This document shows, piece after piece, positions 54,158 to 64,000 of a stretch of 64,000 nucleotides of DNA (the first letter of the stretch is position 1; every line of letters begins with the position of its first letter). Source of the DNA: Lepidodermella squamata (taxonomy: Eukaryota; Gastrotricha); the NCBI GenBank assembly GCA_047495785.1, contig JBLDXI010000042.1, positions 1,860,001 to 1,924,000 of the forward strand. The letters are read 5' to 3'. The notes below the pieces were generated by a model, which was not told where the DNA came from, made no database searches, and saw nothing but the letters and a program-made list of their open reading frames with translations. The position numbers were made by a program, and so were the translations under genes.

Positions 54158-55031
54158 CACAGTAAAAAAAAACTCGGTTCTCACCCAGTTGGAAAAACGG
54201 AATTTACCGTGCAGCGTTTACGGAACCCGGTAAAAACCAGATGACAACCGAGTTTTTGCTACTTTTCGCAGTTACCGACCTAGTACAACCCAGTAAGAAC
54301 CATGCATCGGTTATGTCGGTTATGAACCTGGTTTGTACCAACTTTGTACCGACTTCGACGCATTTTACAGAAAATATTTCTAAGTCCCTATTTCCATTGG
54401 ATCGCATGTTGAATTGCACTCCCCCTCGAAAATTGGGTAGGGTATGCAGTGGGCAACTTCATACAGCTGGCATACAGTTCGCAAACGCTAATTTGAACAA
54501 ATTCGAAAAATTCATGAAAAACTTAAGAGTCGCAATTAAGGTCATGTGTAGAAGTAGGAGCCGTGGTCTAGTGGTAACGCGCGCGCTGTACGATGCCAAA
54601 GTCCCAAGTTCGAGCCTCGCTGATGACGCAAGTTAACTTATAATTTAATTTGTTTAATATTCTTTCAAATATTGTTTCTAATCGATATTAGGCGTAATCT
54701 GGGTTACAGATGCCAATATCGATTAGAAAAATCGTTTTTTTATTTTTATCGATGATTTTTAATAATCGGGATGCCGATACTCAGTAAATACCGAGCCCAC
54801 AGCTATATCGATAAATACCCATCCGAAAGCTGAATGGGTTATTACCGTGTTTTTCGAAGCTCGGTTAGTTCCAGCCCAGTTTTAATCGTGTTCTATGGAA
54901 CCCGGTAAAACTCCAAAACCCAGTAATGACTGTATGTGCACAAGGTTTTTTCCCTTTTTGATTAACATGTAAACTGGATATTACTGGGTAACTTATTTGG
55001 CACGGTAAGCACCGAGTTTTTTTTTACTGTG
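54158..55031. mobile_element. 874-bp TIR element with TA duplication inside the Polinton polymerase
   Basis: The left end is CACAGT followed by nine A and CTCGG; the right end is the exact reverse complement (CCGAG, nine T, ACTGTG). TA flanks both ends (54156-54157 and 55032-55033). The polymerase frame resumes on the right at the same codon phase. No transposase is encoded; a tRNA-like segment lies at 54551-54628. A non-autonomous Tc1/mariner-type element is likely. Confidence 0.9.
54551..54628 (+). other. tRNA-like segment with A and B boxes
   Basis: TGGTCTAGTGGTAACG resembles a RNA polymerase III A box and GTTCGAGCC a B box, spaced as in a tRNA gene. The acceptor and T stems do not pair properly, so this is at most a tRNA pseudogene or SINE-like remnant captured in the TIR element. 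Confidence 0.35.
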
Positions 55032-56010
55032 TAACCTCAAACCGAAAACCAGTTATGTTTTACATTATAGAAACCTCAAACAAGCCCTGGAAAATGGCTT
55101 GGTATTGAGTAAGATACACAAAGTTCTGAAATTCAAACAGAGCAAATGGCTGGCCCCTTACATTGAATTCAACACTGAAATGCGAAAACAAGCCAAAACT
55201 GAAGTCGACAAAGATTTTTTTAAATTAATGAACAACGCTATATTTGGCAAAACATGTGAAAACCTCAGAAAACGGTCGGATGCTAGATTCGTAACGCGCG
55301 AAGACCAGTTACAAAAGCTGATTAATAAGCTAAATTTCAAAAGCGCTAAACTTATCTCTGATAATTTAATTTCAGTTAACATGGCAAAGACATCCATCGT
55401 ATATGATAGGAGCTGTCATGCAAAACTTCTGTTTACTGACACGGATTCTCTTTGCTACCACATCCAAACGGAAGATGTGTATCACGATTTGAAAGCTTAT
55501 GACCACCTAATGGATTTCTCAGATTATCCGAAAGATCATTTTTGTTACTCCGATAAAAATAAAAAAGTGATTGGTAAAATGAAAGATGAAAGCGTGGGCA
55601 AAAATATTGTTGAATTTATTGGAGTCCGGGCTAAAAACTATTGCATCGTCATGGAAGACATGAAAGAAATGAAGAAGGCTAAAGGCATTAAGAAAACTTG
55701 TGTCAAGCGCAACATAGCAGCAGATGACTACAGAAATTGCGTCTTAGAAAAGGTGCCATTGGCTGTGAAGTTCAATCAAATTCGTTCTTTTAACCACCGA
55801 GTTGTGTCGATTCAAAATACTAAAGTGGCAATAACGCCGTACGATGATAAACGGTGGGTATGTGCCGATGGCGTGGCAACGCTTGCCCATGGCCATTATA
55901 AGACGAGTAATGTAAATTGACGCCACAGACATTTCATTATTTATTATGTTTACTACATTCACTTTTATTCTTCGTATTATTCGTAATAAAACGCTTTCTC
56001 AACTTCAGCT

Positions 56011-56133
56011 TTCTCATTCCATATTTCAACTACCATAAATGCATGACGAATGATTCATTTTTCAAACGCCGGCAGTTTGAACTATGAAAAACCCGTTACA
56101 TGCATTTATGGTAGTTGAAATATGGAATGAGAA
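56011..56133. repeat. 35-bp perfect inverted repeat
   Basis: Arms 56011-56045 and 56099-56133 are exact reverse complements (TTCTCATTCCATATTTC ... ), with a 53-bp spacer, about 90 bp downstream of the Polinton polymerase stop. Confidence 0.85.
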
Positions 56134-56615
56134 AATGACGAAGCGAGCCATGTTTGACGACAAATTAACAATCATTAAGACATTTCAAACGTGTTACAAT
56201 TGACGAAGCGCAAGACGAATTCGAAAAGGCCGAATGTTGACAAATATTTCAACTCATTACGTCACAGAGACTTTTCGAGGGATAGTCTGAAATTCAAATG
56301 CCGGCAATTTCAAGATCAGACTAGCACAACGAATTATCTCTTCTTGACAATAATGAAATCAAAATATAAGTTACCATACAGCAAAACGAAAATCACATTT
56401 CAGTAGCAAAACGAGACAGGGTCTCGTACCATTGTCTAGCATCATCACTTGATTTCAGCAAAGCAAATATATCAATGGAAAATTTCAGCATTTTTTCGAC
56501 ACCGACATTCAAATACATCAGATGCGGAAAATCTCTAAAGAGTTGGTACAAACGCAGGCATTTGTTTATCTACGACTTACTAGAGACATTGCGTTGATGG
56601 AGGACAGTTTTGGCT

Positions 56616-57190
56616 TCAACACAGAATGGTTGCAAAGCCTTTGCTACCAGTTTTTTTAAAGAATTTCGATTTATAAACAAACAAAGAGAAGCCGAAGTCA
56701 TATGCAGAATAAAGTGATTTCGAACGAAAATTCAAGAAATTAACAAATTTGGCTTTCAAATCAGATATTAATGCATCTTCCGTACGGGCATCAGGTAAAC
56801 ATGTCTCACAGCTGCCGGTTTGAGGGGCCGGTCGTTGTGGCTCGCAGCTTCGAAGAAATTGTAGCAAATCAAATTTCGCCGAAGGCTTAAGGAATTAAAC
56901 AAATTAAATATTTCATCCGAGGAAAAAAATGAAATAGTACTTACTGATCTGTTTTTTCTTTGCGTTTTAGAACTCCCTTCAGCGTTGTATTCGTTCGAGA
57001 GGATGCTTAAGATTTCAGTAATTTCGTCACTTTCCTCGGCAGACAACTCTAATTTCAGGCTTTAAAAGAAGCAGAAATCAAATATCACTTGACGAACAAT
57101 GTTTGTTTCAACTTACCGCATGGTTAGATAACACGTTGCTTTTCGCACAAAGCAATCCATTTTATTCACAATGCCCACTTCTTCGCTCAT
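56616..57190 (-). CDS. Three-exon gene for a 152-residue protein, unknown
   Basis: Exons 57190-57117, 57059-56945 and 56885-56616 total 459 nt in phase (ATGCG|GTAAGT; AAAG|CCTG; TCA|GTAAGT; TTAAG|CCTT). The protein starts 'MSEEVGIVNKMDCFVRKATC', has an acidic block 'AEESDEITEILSILSNEY' and basic 'GSSKTQRKNRS', a Cys pair 'TGSCETCLPD', and ends in a helical aromatic-rich region ('FLNFRSKSLYSAYDFGF'). No signal peptide or TM segment. No family recognised. Confidence 0.65.
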
Positions 57191-57339
57191 TTCAACAACT
57201 ATCTAGAGAAAAAACAAAAATGATATGAGAGGGTCAGGCAAATGGAAAATATAGGAAAACGTTGGCTCGTTACGCGCCGGCGCGACGATTGCAATAAAAC
57301 TAGAAAACAACGTGCCTTTTAAAATGCAAAACGAGCGAA

Positions 57340-57630
57340 TGAGGCTGTCTATGAGCCAAGCCCGTCCCTGCGGCATGTCAGCCACGTGCTTTTCGTCCGG
57401 AATTTTCTAGAGGCTTCTATGCCATGTGCTCAGAGAGTTGACCCGGGAAAAAATTGTCGTTAATCGTTATGCCCGTCGCTTCGGCATGTCAGGCACGTGC
57501 GTTTTGTCCTGGATTACTCCTTTTTCTAGAGGCTTCAATTTGAGTTGACCCAGAAAACATTGTTTATCTGCCTGTTGACGATACTGTTAATGAGCTATTC
57601 CTGTCCCCGACATGTCTACCACGTGCTTTA
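57340..57630 (+). repeat. Minisatellite with CACGTG E-boxes, three units of about 110-125 bp
   Basis: GGCATGTCAG-(C/G)-CACGTGC occurs at 57372 and 57484 and a variant ACATGTCTACCACGTGC at 57609; CACGTG is centred at 57383-57388, 57494-57499 and 57620-57625. The intervening TTCTAGAGGCTTC and GAGTTGACCC are also shared. Confidence 0.7.
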
Positions 57631-57936
57631 AAAAATAAGTTATTTTTTATTGATGAGCAATGGACCTCGCACTGGGCGGCGTGTTGGCCTACTTTGTTCT
57701 TTTTTGTGTTGTTTCGTGCCACGGATTATACCAGCTTTGTCTTCTGTTGAGCTAGATTTTTTCTCAGAGTAATATTGCAGTGATAGATGAATTTCTTCTT
57801 TCGTATATTTGTGGATAATACTCAAGTTCTTCACTTTTTTGAAAATCATGAATGCAATTCTTTCGGGCATACATTTATTATTTAATTCTATTTTTTATCA
57901 CTTGTTTTCCAATGATCAATCATATTTTCCACAGAA

Positions 57937-58220
57937 TTTTGATATGTTGCTGAAGATCGTCGCAGGAGACAGCAAGATTGCGGTTCTTGCCCACTACGAA
58001 GAAGGTGTTAGCAATATCGAACGTCTGAATATAAAAATCCGCAAGTTCTTCGGGAAAGCTTTGGGTAAAGAAGCGGAACTAGCGTTGAAGGACGGTAAGC
58101 ATGTCTTCATCATTCTCGAAGAGGAAAGAGGAAGACCTTGATGCGGTAGTGAAAGCTGCTGACGATGATCGTATTGTTCTCCACCTACAGGGAGTCCGTA
58201 AAGTCCTGATGACACTATAT
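57937..58220 (+). CDS. Fragmentary exon(s) of an unknown protein
   Basis: After an acceptor at about 57936 the frame reads 'FDMLLKIVAGDSKIAVLAHY' and 'IRKFFGKALGKEAELALKDG' to a donor (GACG|GTAAGC, 58094). A downstream frame 'DLDAVVKAADDDRIVLHLQG' could be a following exon. No complete model and no family recognised. Confidence 0.35.
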
Positions 58221-60580
58221 CAGTATATAGTATAGTACATTTTATATAGCAAGGCTAAAAATCAATAATCTGTCTTTTTATTGATCGGTTATAATAATAA
58301 TGTCAGTGTGAGAAATAGAAGAAAAGCCGAATTGAGCACTGTTTGAAGAGTACTGCGAGGCCGATCAGAGCGAATCCACTGCTGTCAGCAGAGAGAAACG
58401 AAGTGCTCTGAATACAACAAAAGCAAAAAATAAAGGAAAAAGGCGTTTTTTACTATTAAAGATAATGCTCTCGCCATTTCTTATGAATTCGCGGAATGAA
58501 AGATGCGCGCATGAGAATTTCAATGCGTATAATCGTGGTATGTATTCGCGCAGCGGGAAAAAAATTTGCGCGAGAATTGGCCATATATTTGTGTGGTATG
58601 ACATGAGTAAAAAGTTTATATCTGAACGGAGCTAACCGAGAATTACTAGTCGGACTGAGCCGGAGGCGAGTTGTGATATGAGTAAATCGAGTGCGGCGAT
58701 TTCAGATATGAACGATTTACGAATGTTATACCGTAAAATATCGAATTAGCTACTCGACCTATATTTTTGGGGATAACTATATGTTTATCAAAAACTCATT
58801 GCCGCGATTTTCTTCTTGTTTCTTAAAGATGAGACAGAAACTTCGAGAGCTTCCAGGCTTAATTGTTCAGGTCAGTCTTTTTTGGACCACAACCATGAAG
58901 GATAAACAAAGCGGGTTTCTGCCGTCGTTCGTCGTTCGTGGATCGCTTCTTAATCGAAAACTTGCTGCTTGATCTGACGACCTAACCAGTTTGACCTCAA
59001 ATTAGCGCTGACGCTAGGGATGGTAGGAATCATCGCTACCAGTTCAACTGAGTCAAAGACCAAATGGGGCGCTTGTTTCATTAACTTAGCCAGCTCTGCT
59101 GTCCTACTTCGCTCTCTGGGTTTGACTTTTTTACATAAGCAAATTCGCTTCGGAGGGTAATTTTCAAAGCTCATTATGCCGCTATTACGATCCATTTGAC
59201 GTTGAGTATTTCATCGCAGCACGCAAACAAGAGAAAGCAATTTTACCGCCCGCGATTTTTTGTATGCTTGAGTGTTGCAGTTTAGTGCCGTTTACGGTAA
59301 ATTATTTACCGCCACTAGAGAACAATGGCGAGATGGAGTTACCGTCAAATGGAGAGTTGTATCGAAACGATAGCGACGAGTTTAGCAGGAAGATTATTCC
59401 TGCTACAAGAGTAATTGGAAGAGTCTAACATGACGGAGCGAACGAAAAAGCATACAAAATTGTGGTATTAAGGTCGTATATGCCTAATAAATGAAAATCC
59501 ACCGGGTTGATTTTGAAAACCTACGGTACTCCGTTAGATCCCTCCACGAGTAATCGTTCTGAGACTTTTCAACCCGTTTCACCGTACCTTAAATCATTTA
59601 ATCAATTAAAACCAGTCTTGAGTGAACAATTGCCCGCAGGACACACAATTTTCCGAAGCTATTTGTTCTGCGAATGAAATATCAAGAATTCCCACGGTAT
59701 ATAGCCGTATTCTTCATTGCAAAGTAAAACAAACCAACAAATGCAGGTTTTTACCGCATTGAATTCTGGGAAACTGCGTTCAATTGTTGCAAAAGCTACG
59801 TACTCCAGTTCAAAAAGAATAAGTTCACATTTTACCCAGCATACTCCTTATTATTATATCCTAATCCATACAAAAGACGCCTTATCGATTTTTTCAGTGC
59901 GCTTGTTTTTTTTTAGCAAAATATGCAGATATGGTCTAAAGCGCTGCAGAAAATTTCGAGGTAGAAACCTGGCCCCTTGCGAACCGCACGGTAGAATTCC
60001 CTTTACAAAGAGATTAATGTTCTTTGTAGTAATTCTTATACTTTCACCGAAGGAAATTTGAAAATATGCGGTGAAAGTAACGGACGAAACCAATTTTCCT
60101 GACTTCACCAGCTATTTACATTAGGTTTGAAAGTATTTCTGTGATCATCAGGTGTTTTCACGGTAAAAATCGTTTAAACTTGACCATTCACGAAGGTGAG
60201 ATGCAACAAATGAGTTGACCGTGTACAATTAATTAATTCAAAGTGGAACGCTTGGAACCAAGTGGTATTTGGGACAAAAACTCATTCCATCCGACATTAG
60301 ATGTCTTATTTAATCGAATTTTAAAATTTCCTTCGGTGAAAATGTTAAGCTTATTAACAAAATCACTTTGGCTACCGTCATGACTAGAATAATATCGCTG
60401 TTTTCCGGTGAGAATTCGGTAAAAGCAACCTGGTTTTTCATGGTGTTCGCCTGGTTCGTACTTACATTATTATTATTATACGATCCAGAAAAAATGCTGT
60501 ATTATCGATTTTTCCTATGCTATATAATGTACTATGCTATATATTTATATTGCCTCTATGACTTTACGGACTCCCTGTAG
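58221..60580. other. Long intergenic region
   Basis: About 2.3 kb without a confident gene. A 20-bp inverted pair (CACCGAAGGAAATTTGAAAA at 60046 and its near complement at 60321-60341) hints at a small element. A short hydrophobic frame at 60368-60580 could be chance. Confidence 0.35.
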
Positions 60581-61215
60581 TACCCAAACCGAAGCTGCCT
60601 TTGACGACAAAGCTTGAAGACGCAATGCTGAGCTTAACTTTAAGCGATCCATCTGAGATGGAATTCGCAGCTGGTAAACTCAATTCTACTTCGTCATCTT
60701 TTTCCATGGAGGTCACTCCGTCACTCCGGCACTCAGCTAATGGCGCTCGATCATTTTCAGCGAAATCGTCAACACTGAACACTGTAATTGTCAGTAAAAT
60801 GATAAAATTTATTGATCGTTGACTTTCGTCTTTTTTAGATTGACACTCCATTACCGAACAACGCATCGTCTGCGTTTCTTGTTCCCGATAATCCTGTCAA
60901 AGATCTGAAGTCACTATCCCTCAAGGTGAATTTCTCCTTGTTTGCTTCTTTGTCACTGTTTCATTTCCATTTTAGAATGATGATTTCCTGCTGAATCCAC
61001 AACAAAAAAGGCGAGATGAACTTGTTAATCGAATCAAAAGCTACTTTTCTGATCTGAGCGACGATCGGATAATTGACGCAGCAGTGTATACTTTCAAACA
61101 AATTGATGTGAGCATTTGTAAAGAAACAGTAAAACATTTTATGACACGTAAGTCGAAACCAACGAAAGAAACTGTGGAAAAATTTGAAAAATTGGTGAAT
61201 TACTTGAATGGGTGA
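60581..61215 (+). CDS. Unknown protein, three 3' exons (5' end unresolved)
   Basis: Exons 60581-60783, 60839-60925 and 60976-61215 join in phase (ACT|GTAATT; TTTTAG|ATTGAC; AAG|GTGAAT; TTTTAG|AATGAT). Sequence reads 'KLPLTTKLEDAMLSLTLSDP', 'NNASSAFLVPDNPVKDLKSL', then a helical end 'FLLNPQQKRRDELVNRIKSY', 'DDRIIDAAVYTFKQI' and 'KHFMTRKSKPTKETV'. The first exon begins after a TAG acceptor with two bases of a split codon, so an upstream exon exists. No family recognised. Confidence 0.6.
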
Positions 61216-61554
61216 TTGAGTGCGCTTCGATTAAATGAGAGAGGTGAGAGATTGAAAAGTATTTTAGCTGGAAATCGTCACTGCTTCGCTTTTGCTCGAA
61301 CTACTACCATGAAACTAATGCCAATGAATTATTGCGATAATATTTATAGATATGCAATACTGCTGCCACATCTCAAAATCTACTCAAAAATGATTTGCAC
61401 ATTTCAGGGCTATCGAATGAAATGTGACTCGTTGTATTAGTTATAGTTTTATTTGTCTTCTACGCAGGCCGTAAGAATAATGGAAAAATCGAAAAAACTC
61501 ATAAAAAAACCGTTTTCGATGGTGTGATTTCCTATTTCAAGTTGGGAAATCAAA

Positions 61555-61835
61555 AAATCCACTCGACTCGAAGCAATATACGCATTACAGGCTAACAAAT
61601 GATATATGACTCATTGGATTCCTAACAACTTTTTTCTTCAACATGGGTCGTTTAAAAATCGAAAAATGCGCGAAAATAGTGGTCTTTATTGCTTAAAATA
61701 TCATTTCGAGTTTTTTTTTTCGGAAATCCACTCGACTCAAATCAATTTTCAAATTACAGGCTATCGATAGATGTGTGACTCATTGGATTCCTAACAACTT
61801 TTTTCTTCAACATAGGTCGTTGAAAAATGCTGAAT
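61555..61835 (+). repeat. Tandem duplication, unit about 170 bp
   Basis: AATCCACTCGACTC ... TTACAGGCTA ... GACTCATTGGATTCC and TTTTTTCTTCAACAT(A/G)GGTCG occur at 61555-61675 and again at 61730-61835, in direct orientation. A weaker third copy may start near 61405. Confidence 0.75.
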
Positions 61836-62103
61836 TTTACATGGAAATGCTTGTAAAGTGGCTAGTAAAGTCGCACAACATGGGCCGGCACAACATGTGG
61901 GACATATGTTGACATACGTATCATTTCTGTAAATCGCTTTTTATACGAGGATCGAGGATGGGTTTCAATGCGTTCGATGTGACAGCAAAACGCGGAACTC
62001 AAATGTTGCGCAAATGGCAAGTAAAGGTGTAGAGGAATAAGCGGGTGAAATTTGTGCGTTAACCGCTGTTTGGTTAAAACTGTATCTTAGGTATAGCAAA
62101 AGC

Positions 62104-62929
62104 TCATTCATCCACAATTTCATCGCGCCGCAAAAATAATCCTGAATAAAAATCATAATAATAGTTTACTGATGTCGATAACATTTTGTTGTGGTCTCGC
62201 CTGTGTCCGCGGTCAATTTTTACTTCGGTTTGCCTATTATTACCATAATTTTCCACAAGGCACTCCTGCCAGAACTCGGGCAGATAATACATGAGTTCTC
62301 GATTAGAGTCCGCCTTGAGCTGCACGGATTTCTCCGTCAGAATTCAGCAAACGGCCACTGCAGAAATTTGTTCTTCCATTGGTGCACAGAAATTTGTGTA
62401 ATGTTGTTGCAACCGTCTCTTACAATTCCAAGTACCCATGTGTCCATTTTGCCTGCACTACCTTGGATTCTGACCCTTCTTTTTCGTCTTCGTCTTTGAT
62501 ATCCTCACCTTGCTCGTACTCCTTCATCAAATAGTCGAATTGGGCATTCGTGACAAATAAATCAATGTCGTCATCGAAGGGGATAATATCCCCTTCTCTC
62601 ATGAAACCTTTCATCAAATAAATATCAATTTTCGCATGATTCTAATCGTCAAATAAATCCTTACCCAGTAATGTACCATAAGCTGGGACGATTTTAATTT
62701 CAAAATTTCTCAAAAAATCTCGTTGTAATCGGCTGAAAAATCTCGCTTGATCTTGCCGTTTAGCAGACCCCAGAAATAGACAGCTCAAATGCGGTGCATG
62801 ATTATCACGACCTTGCTTATCCCATTCCTTACCGTATTGCATCGATATGATTCCTGTGTTTCTGGAATAATAATTGTCCGTACAACTGGAGGCGGCCATC
62901 ACAATGCTAGCAATATAAGATGCAAGCAA
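62104..62929 (-). CDS. LicD/fukutin-like nucleotidyltransferase-fold protein
   Basis: First clear exon reads from about 62929 (or ATG 62902) to 62665 and the next from 62607 to about 62422; GT-AG junction at 62664/62608 is in phase and joins 'IVPAYGTLLG' to 'FMREGDIIPFDDDIDLFV'. This AYGTLLG...R-E-G-x-IIP-(F/W)-DDDID block is the hallmark of LicD family proteins (phosphocholine or ribitol-phosphate transferases such as fukutin and FKRP; Asp pair binds metal). The N-terminal part has 'RDNHAPHLSCLFLGSAKR'. A donor TT|GTAAGAG ends exon two. The third frame (62325-62104) may hold the C-terminus but its junction was not phased. Confidence 0.75.
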
Positions 62930-64000
62930 GCAAGTATGGCAAGATATTTGAGCGATTTATAAAAGTGGACTACTTGCCTTTCATTAGCTTTCAATGGATA
63001 GATGCGACTGTTAACTTACAGGTGCGTGCATGGGATCTCAATGGTCAATAGCGACGAATCTATACCATTCACGTTATGCCGCCCATTGTGTAACGAATCT
63101 TCATTCCAAAGGAGCGGACGATTCACCTTTCAAGGGGTCGAGATCACAAAACTCATTTGCGCTCATTCAGGGATGAAATAATAGGTATCTTAGCAACAGT
63201 GTCTTAACTCGGGTGCTGCTTATCAACATCAAAAATGACTCATGAGAATGTTCTCGGTTCCTTGTGTAATGCCAGTGAAACTGTTTTTCCTGTGTTATTC
63301 TGTCCCAAAGTCGCGAAATCAATGAAATAAATAACCGCAATTGCCGTTAGCCAAACCTTTAGCTTCAAGACAGAATCCTTTCCTGCGGAAAAAAACGTCT
63401 TGGTTACGGTTTTTTTTACCCACGTTGCCGCTGGGTCGTTACTAGGCGCCCTGTTTTCTGGAGCATTCCCTAGACAAAGGAGCCTTGTTTGGGTTACAGA
63501 TCCTTTGAACTGATGTTTGAGTTGGTACAATTTTGTATTCAGCCAATTAAATTCAGAAATTCTTGTTTAAAATAAAGTGCCCGCCTGGGTGAAGACAAGG
63601 TTTCGGAACTCCAAAAATGCCAGTAGGAATGCGGGGTCGTTTTTATTCTGCACGAAGGATTAGCATTTTCACGTAGCTCAACTAAACGATGGAGATATGA
63701 GTTGGTCACCAATAAAAAATGTATTTTAGGTTAATCACGATATTAGAAGCTGGAAAGAAGGACAACTGAGAAATCAGAGTTATGACATCAATTCAACCAG
63801 CTCGAAATCATTTAGCTCGGCAAGTGCTGGCTAGTATTTTTTTCTTTCGAACGCTGCGCCACATTTAGTGCATATCATCAGATTGCCATTAGTTCGCCGC
63901 CAGCAATGATTTGCGGCGTAATACCCTCCTCCACGTGCTGGACCTGTCCACGCGCCTGGGCAGCCACTCATTGGCCAACTATATTTATATTAATTCACCT
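62930..64000. other. Right-end spacer
   Basis: No confident gene; the upstream exons of the LicD-like gene may lie here. A short minus-strand frame at 63240-63530 has no support. Confidence 0.3.

Larger units (their letters stand above)
53474..55920 (+). pseudogene. Polinton/Maverick-type protein-primed DNA polymerase B fragment, interrupted
   Basis: 53474-53956 contains 'TDVLLLADCFETFRVTC', 'GLDPAWYLTAPGLSWDA' and 'IIYLDANNLYGWAMSQALP', typical of protein-primed PolB of Polintons/adintoviruses and relatives. A frameshift near 53960 moves to the frame ending at 54165. After an 874-bp insertion (54158-55031) the polymerase resumes at about 55034-55920 in the matching frame with 'KLMNNAIFGKTCENLRKR', 'LLFTDTDSLCYH' (the TDTDS catalytic box) and a C-terminal end. 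The exonuclease N-terminus and other Polinton genes are absent. So it is a broken remnant. Confidence 0.85.

Noticed and set aside
60368-60580. Small hydrophobic membrane protein
   Set aside because: Single ORF in low-complexity AT-rich DNA beside repeat arms, no splice or paralogue support.
63240-63530. 96-residue ORF at the right end
   Set aside because: No family, signal peptide or splice context.

Overview
The window is eukaryotic and most likely nematode: multi-exon genes with short AT-rich introns ending in TTTNCAG, an astacin with EGF and CUB modules as in nematode NAS proteins, and many small secreted cysteine-rich proteins. This is inference from gene content; no spliced-leader RNA gene or other species marker was seen.

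Gene-rich left half (1-23.9 kb). A 21-exon gene (1183-7790) joins with every intron phase consistent into one secreted protein of about 1321 residues: a catalytically degenerate astacin, EGF, CUB and kringle domains, a run of short Cys modules and three C-type lectin-like domains. It is flanked by the first exon of a class C (GABA-B-like) receptor at the left edge; a full paralogue of about 811 residues lies at 15937-18541. Between them lie a small secreted Cys-rich gene, a tandem pair of tiny one-TM proteins with a shared Cys tail, a choline/ethanolaminephosphotransferase, a type II membrane glycosyltransferase-like gene and a two-TM protein. A degenerate ~110-bp satellite, a secreted double-knottin gene and an ankyrin-repeat gene with a GC-AG intron follow.

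Transposon-rich middle (24-56 kb). In order: a MITE, a 50-bp perfect foldback, two opposed halves of a LINE split at one point, a decayed Ty3/gypsy pol, a heat-shock-element array, a head-to-head pair of secreted Cys-rich genes, a foldback element, a complete Tigger/pogo-like element with TA duplication, and a large minus-strand Helitron/Helentron-like element. The last has an HUH and two-tyrosine Rep, a PIF1-type helicase ending in a GIY-YIG-like domain, an OTU-like protease ORF, and a hAT MITE inserted with a perfect 8-bp duplication. A hypothetical transposon-like gene and a Polinton-type protein-primed DNA polymerase fragment, itself interrupted by an 874-bp element, follow.

Right end (56-64 kb). 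A three-exon unknown gene, an E-box minisatellite, two partial unknown genes, a tandem duplication and a LicD/fukutin-like gene. The cellular genes show no shared pathway; several encode secreted or membrane proteins of families that expand in nematodes.
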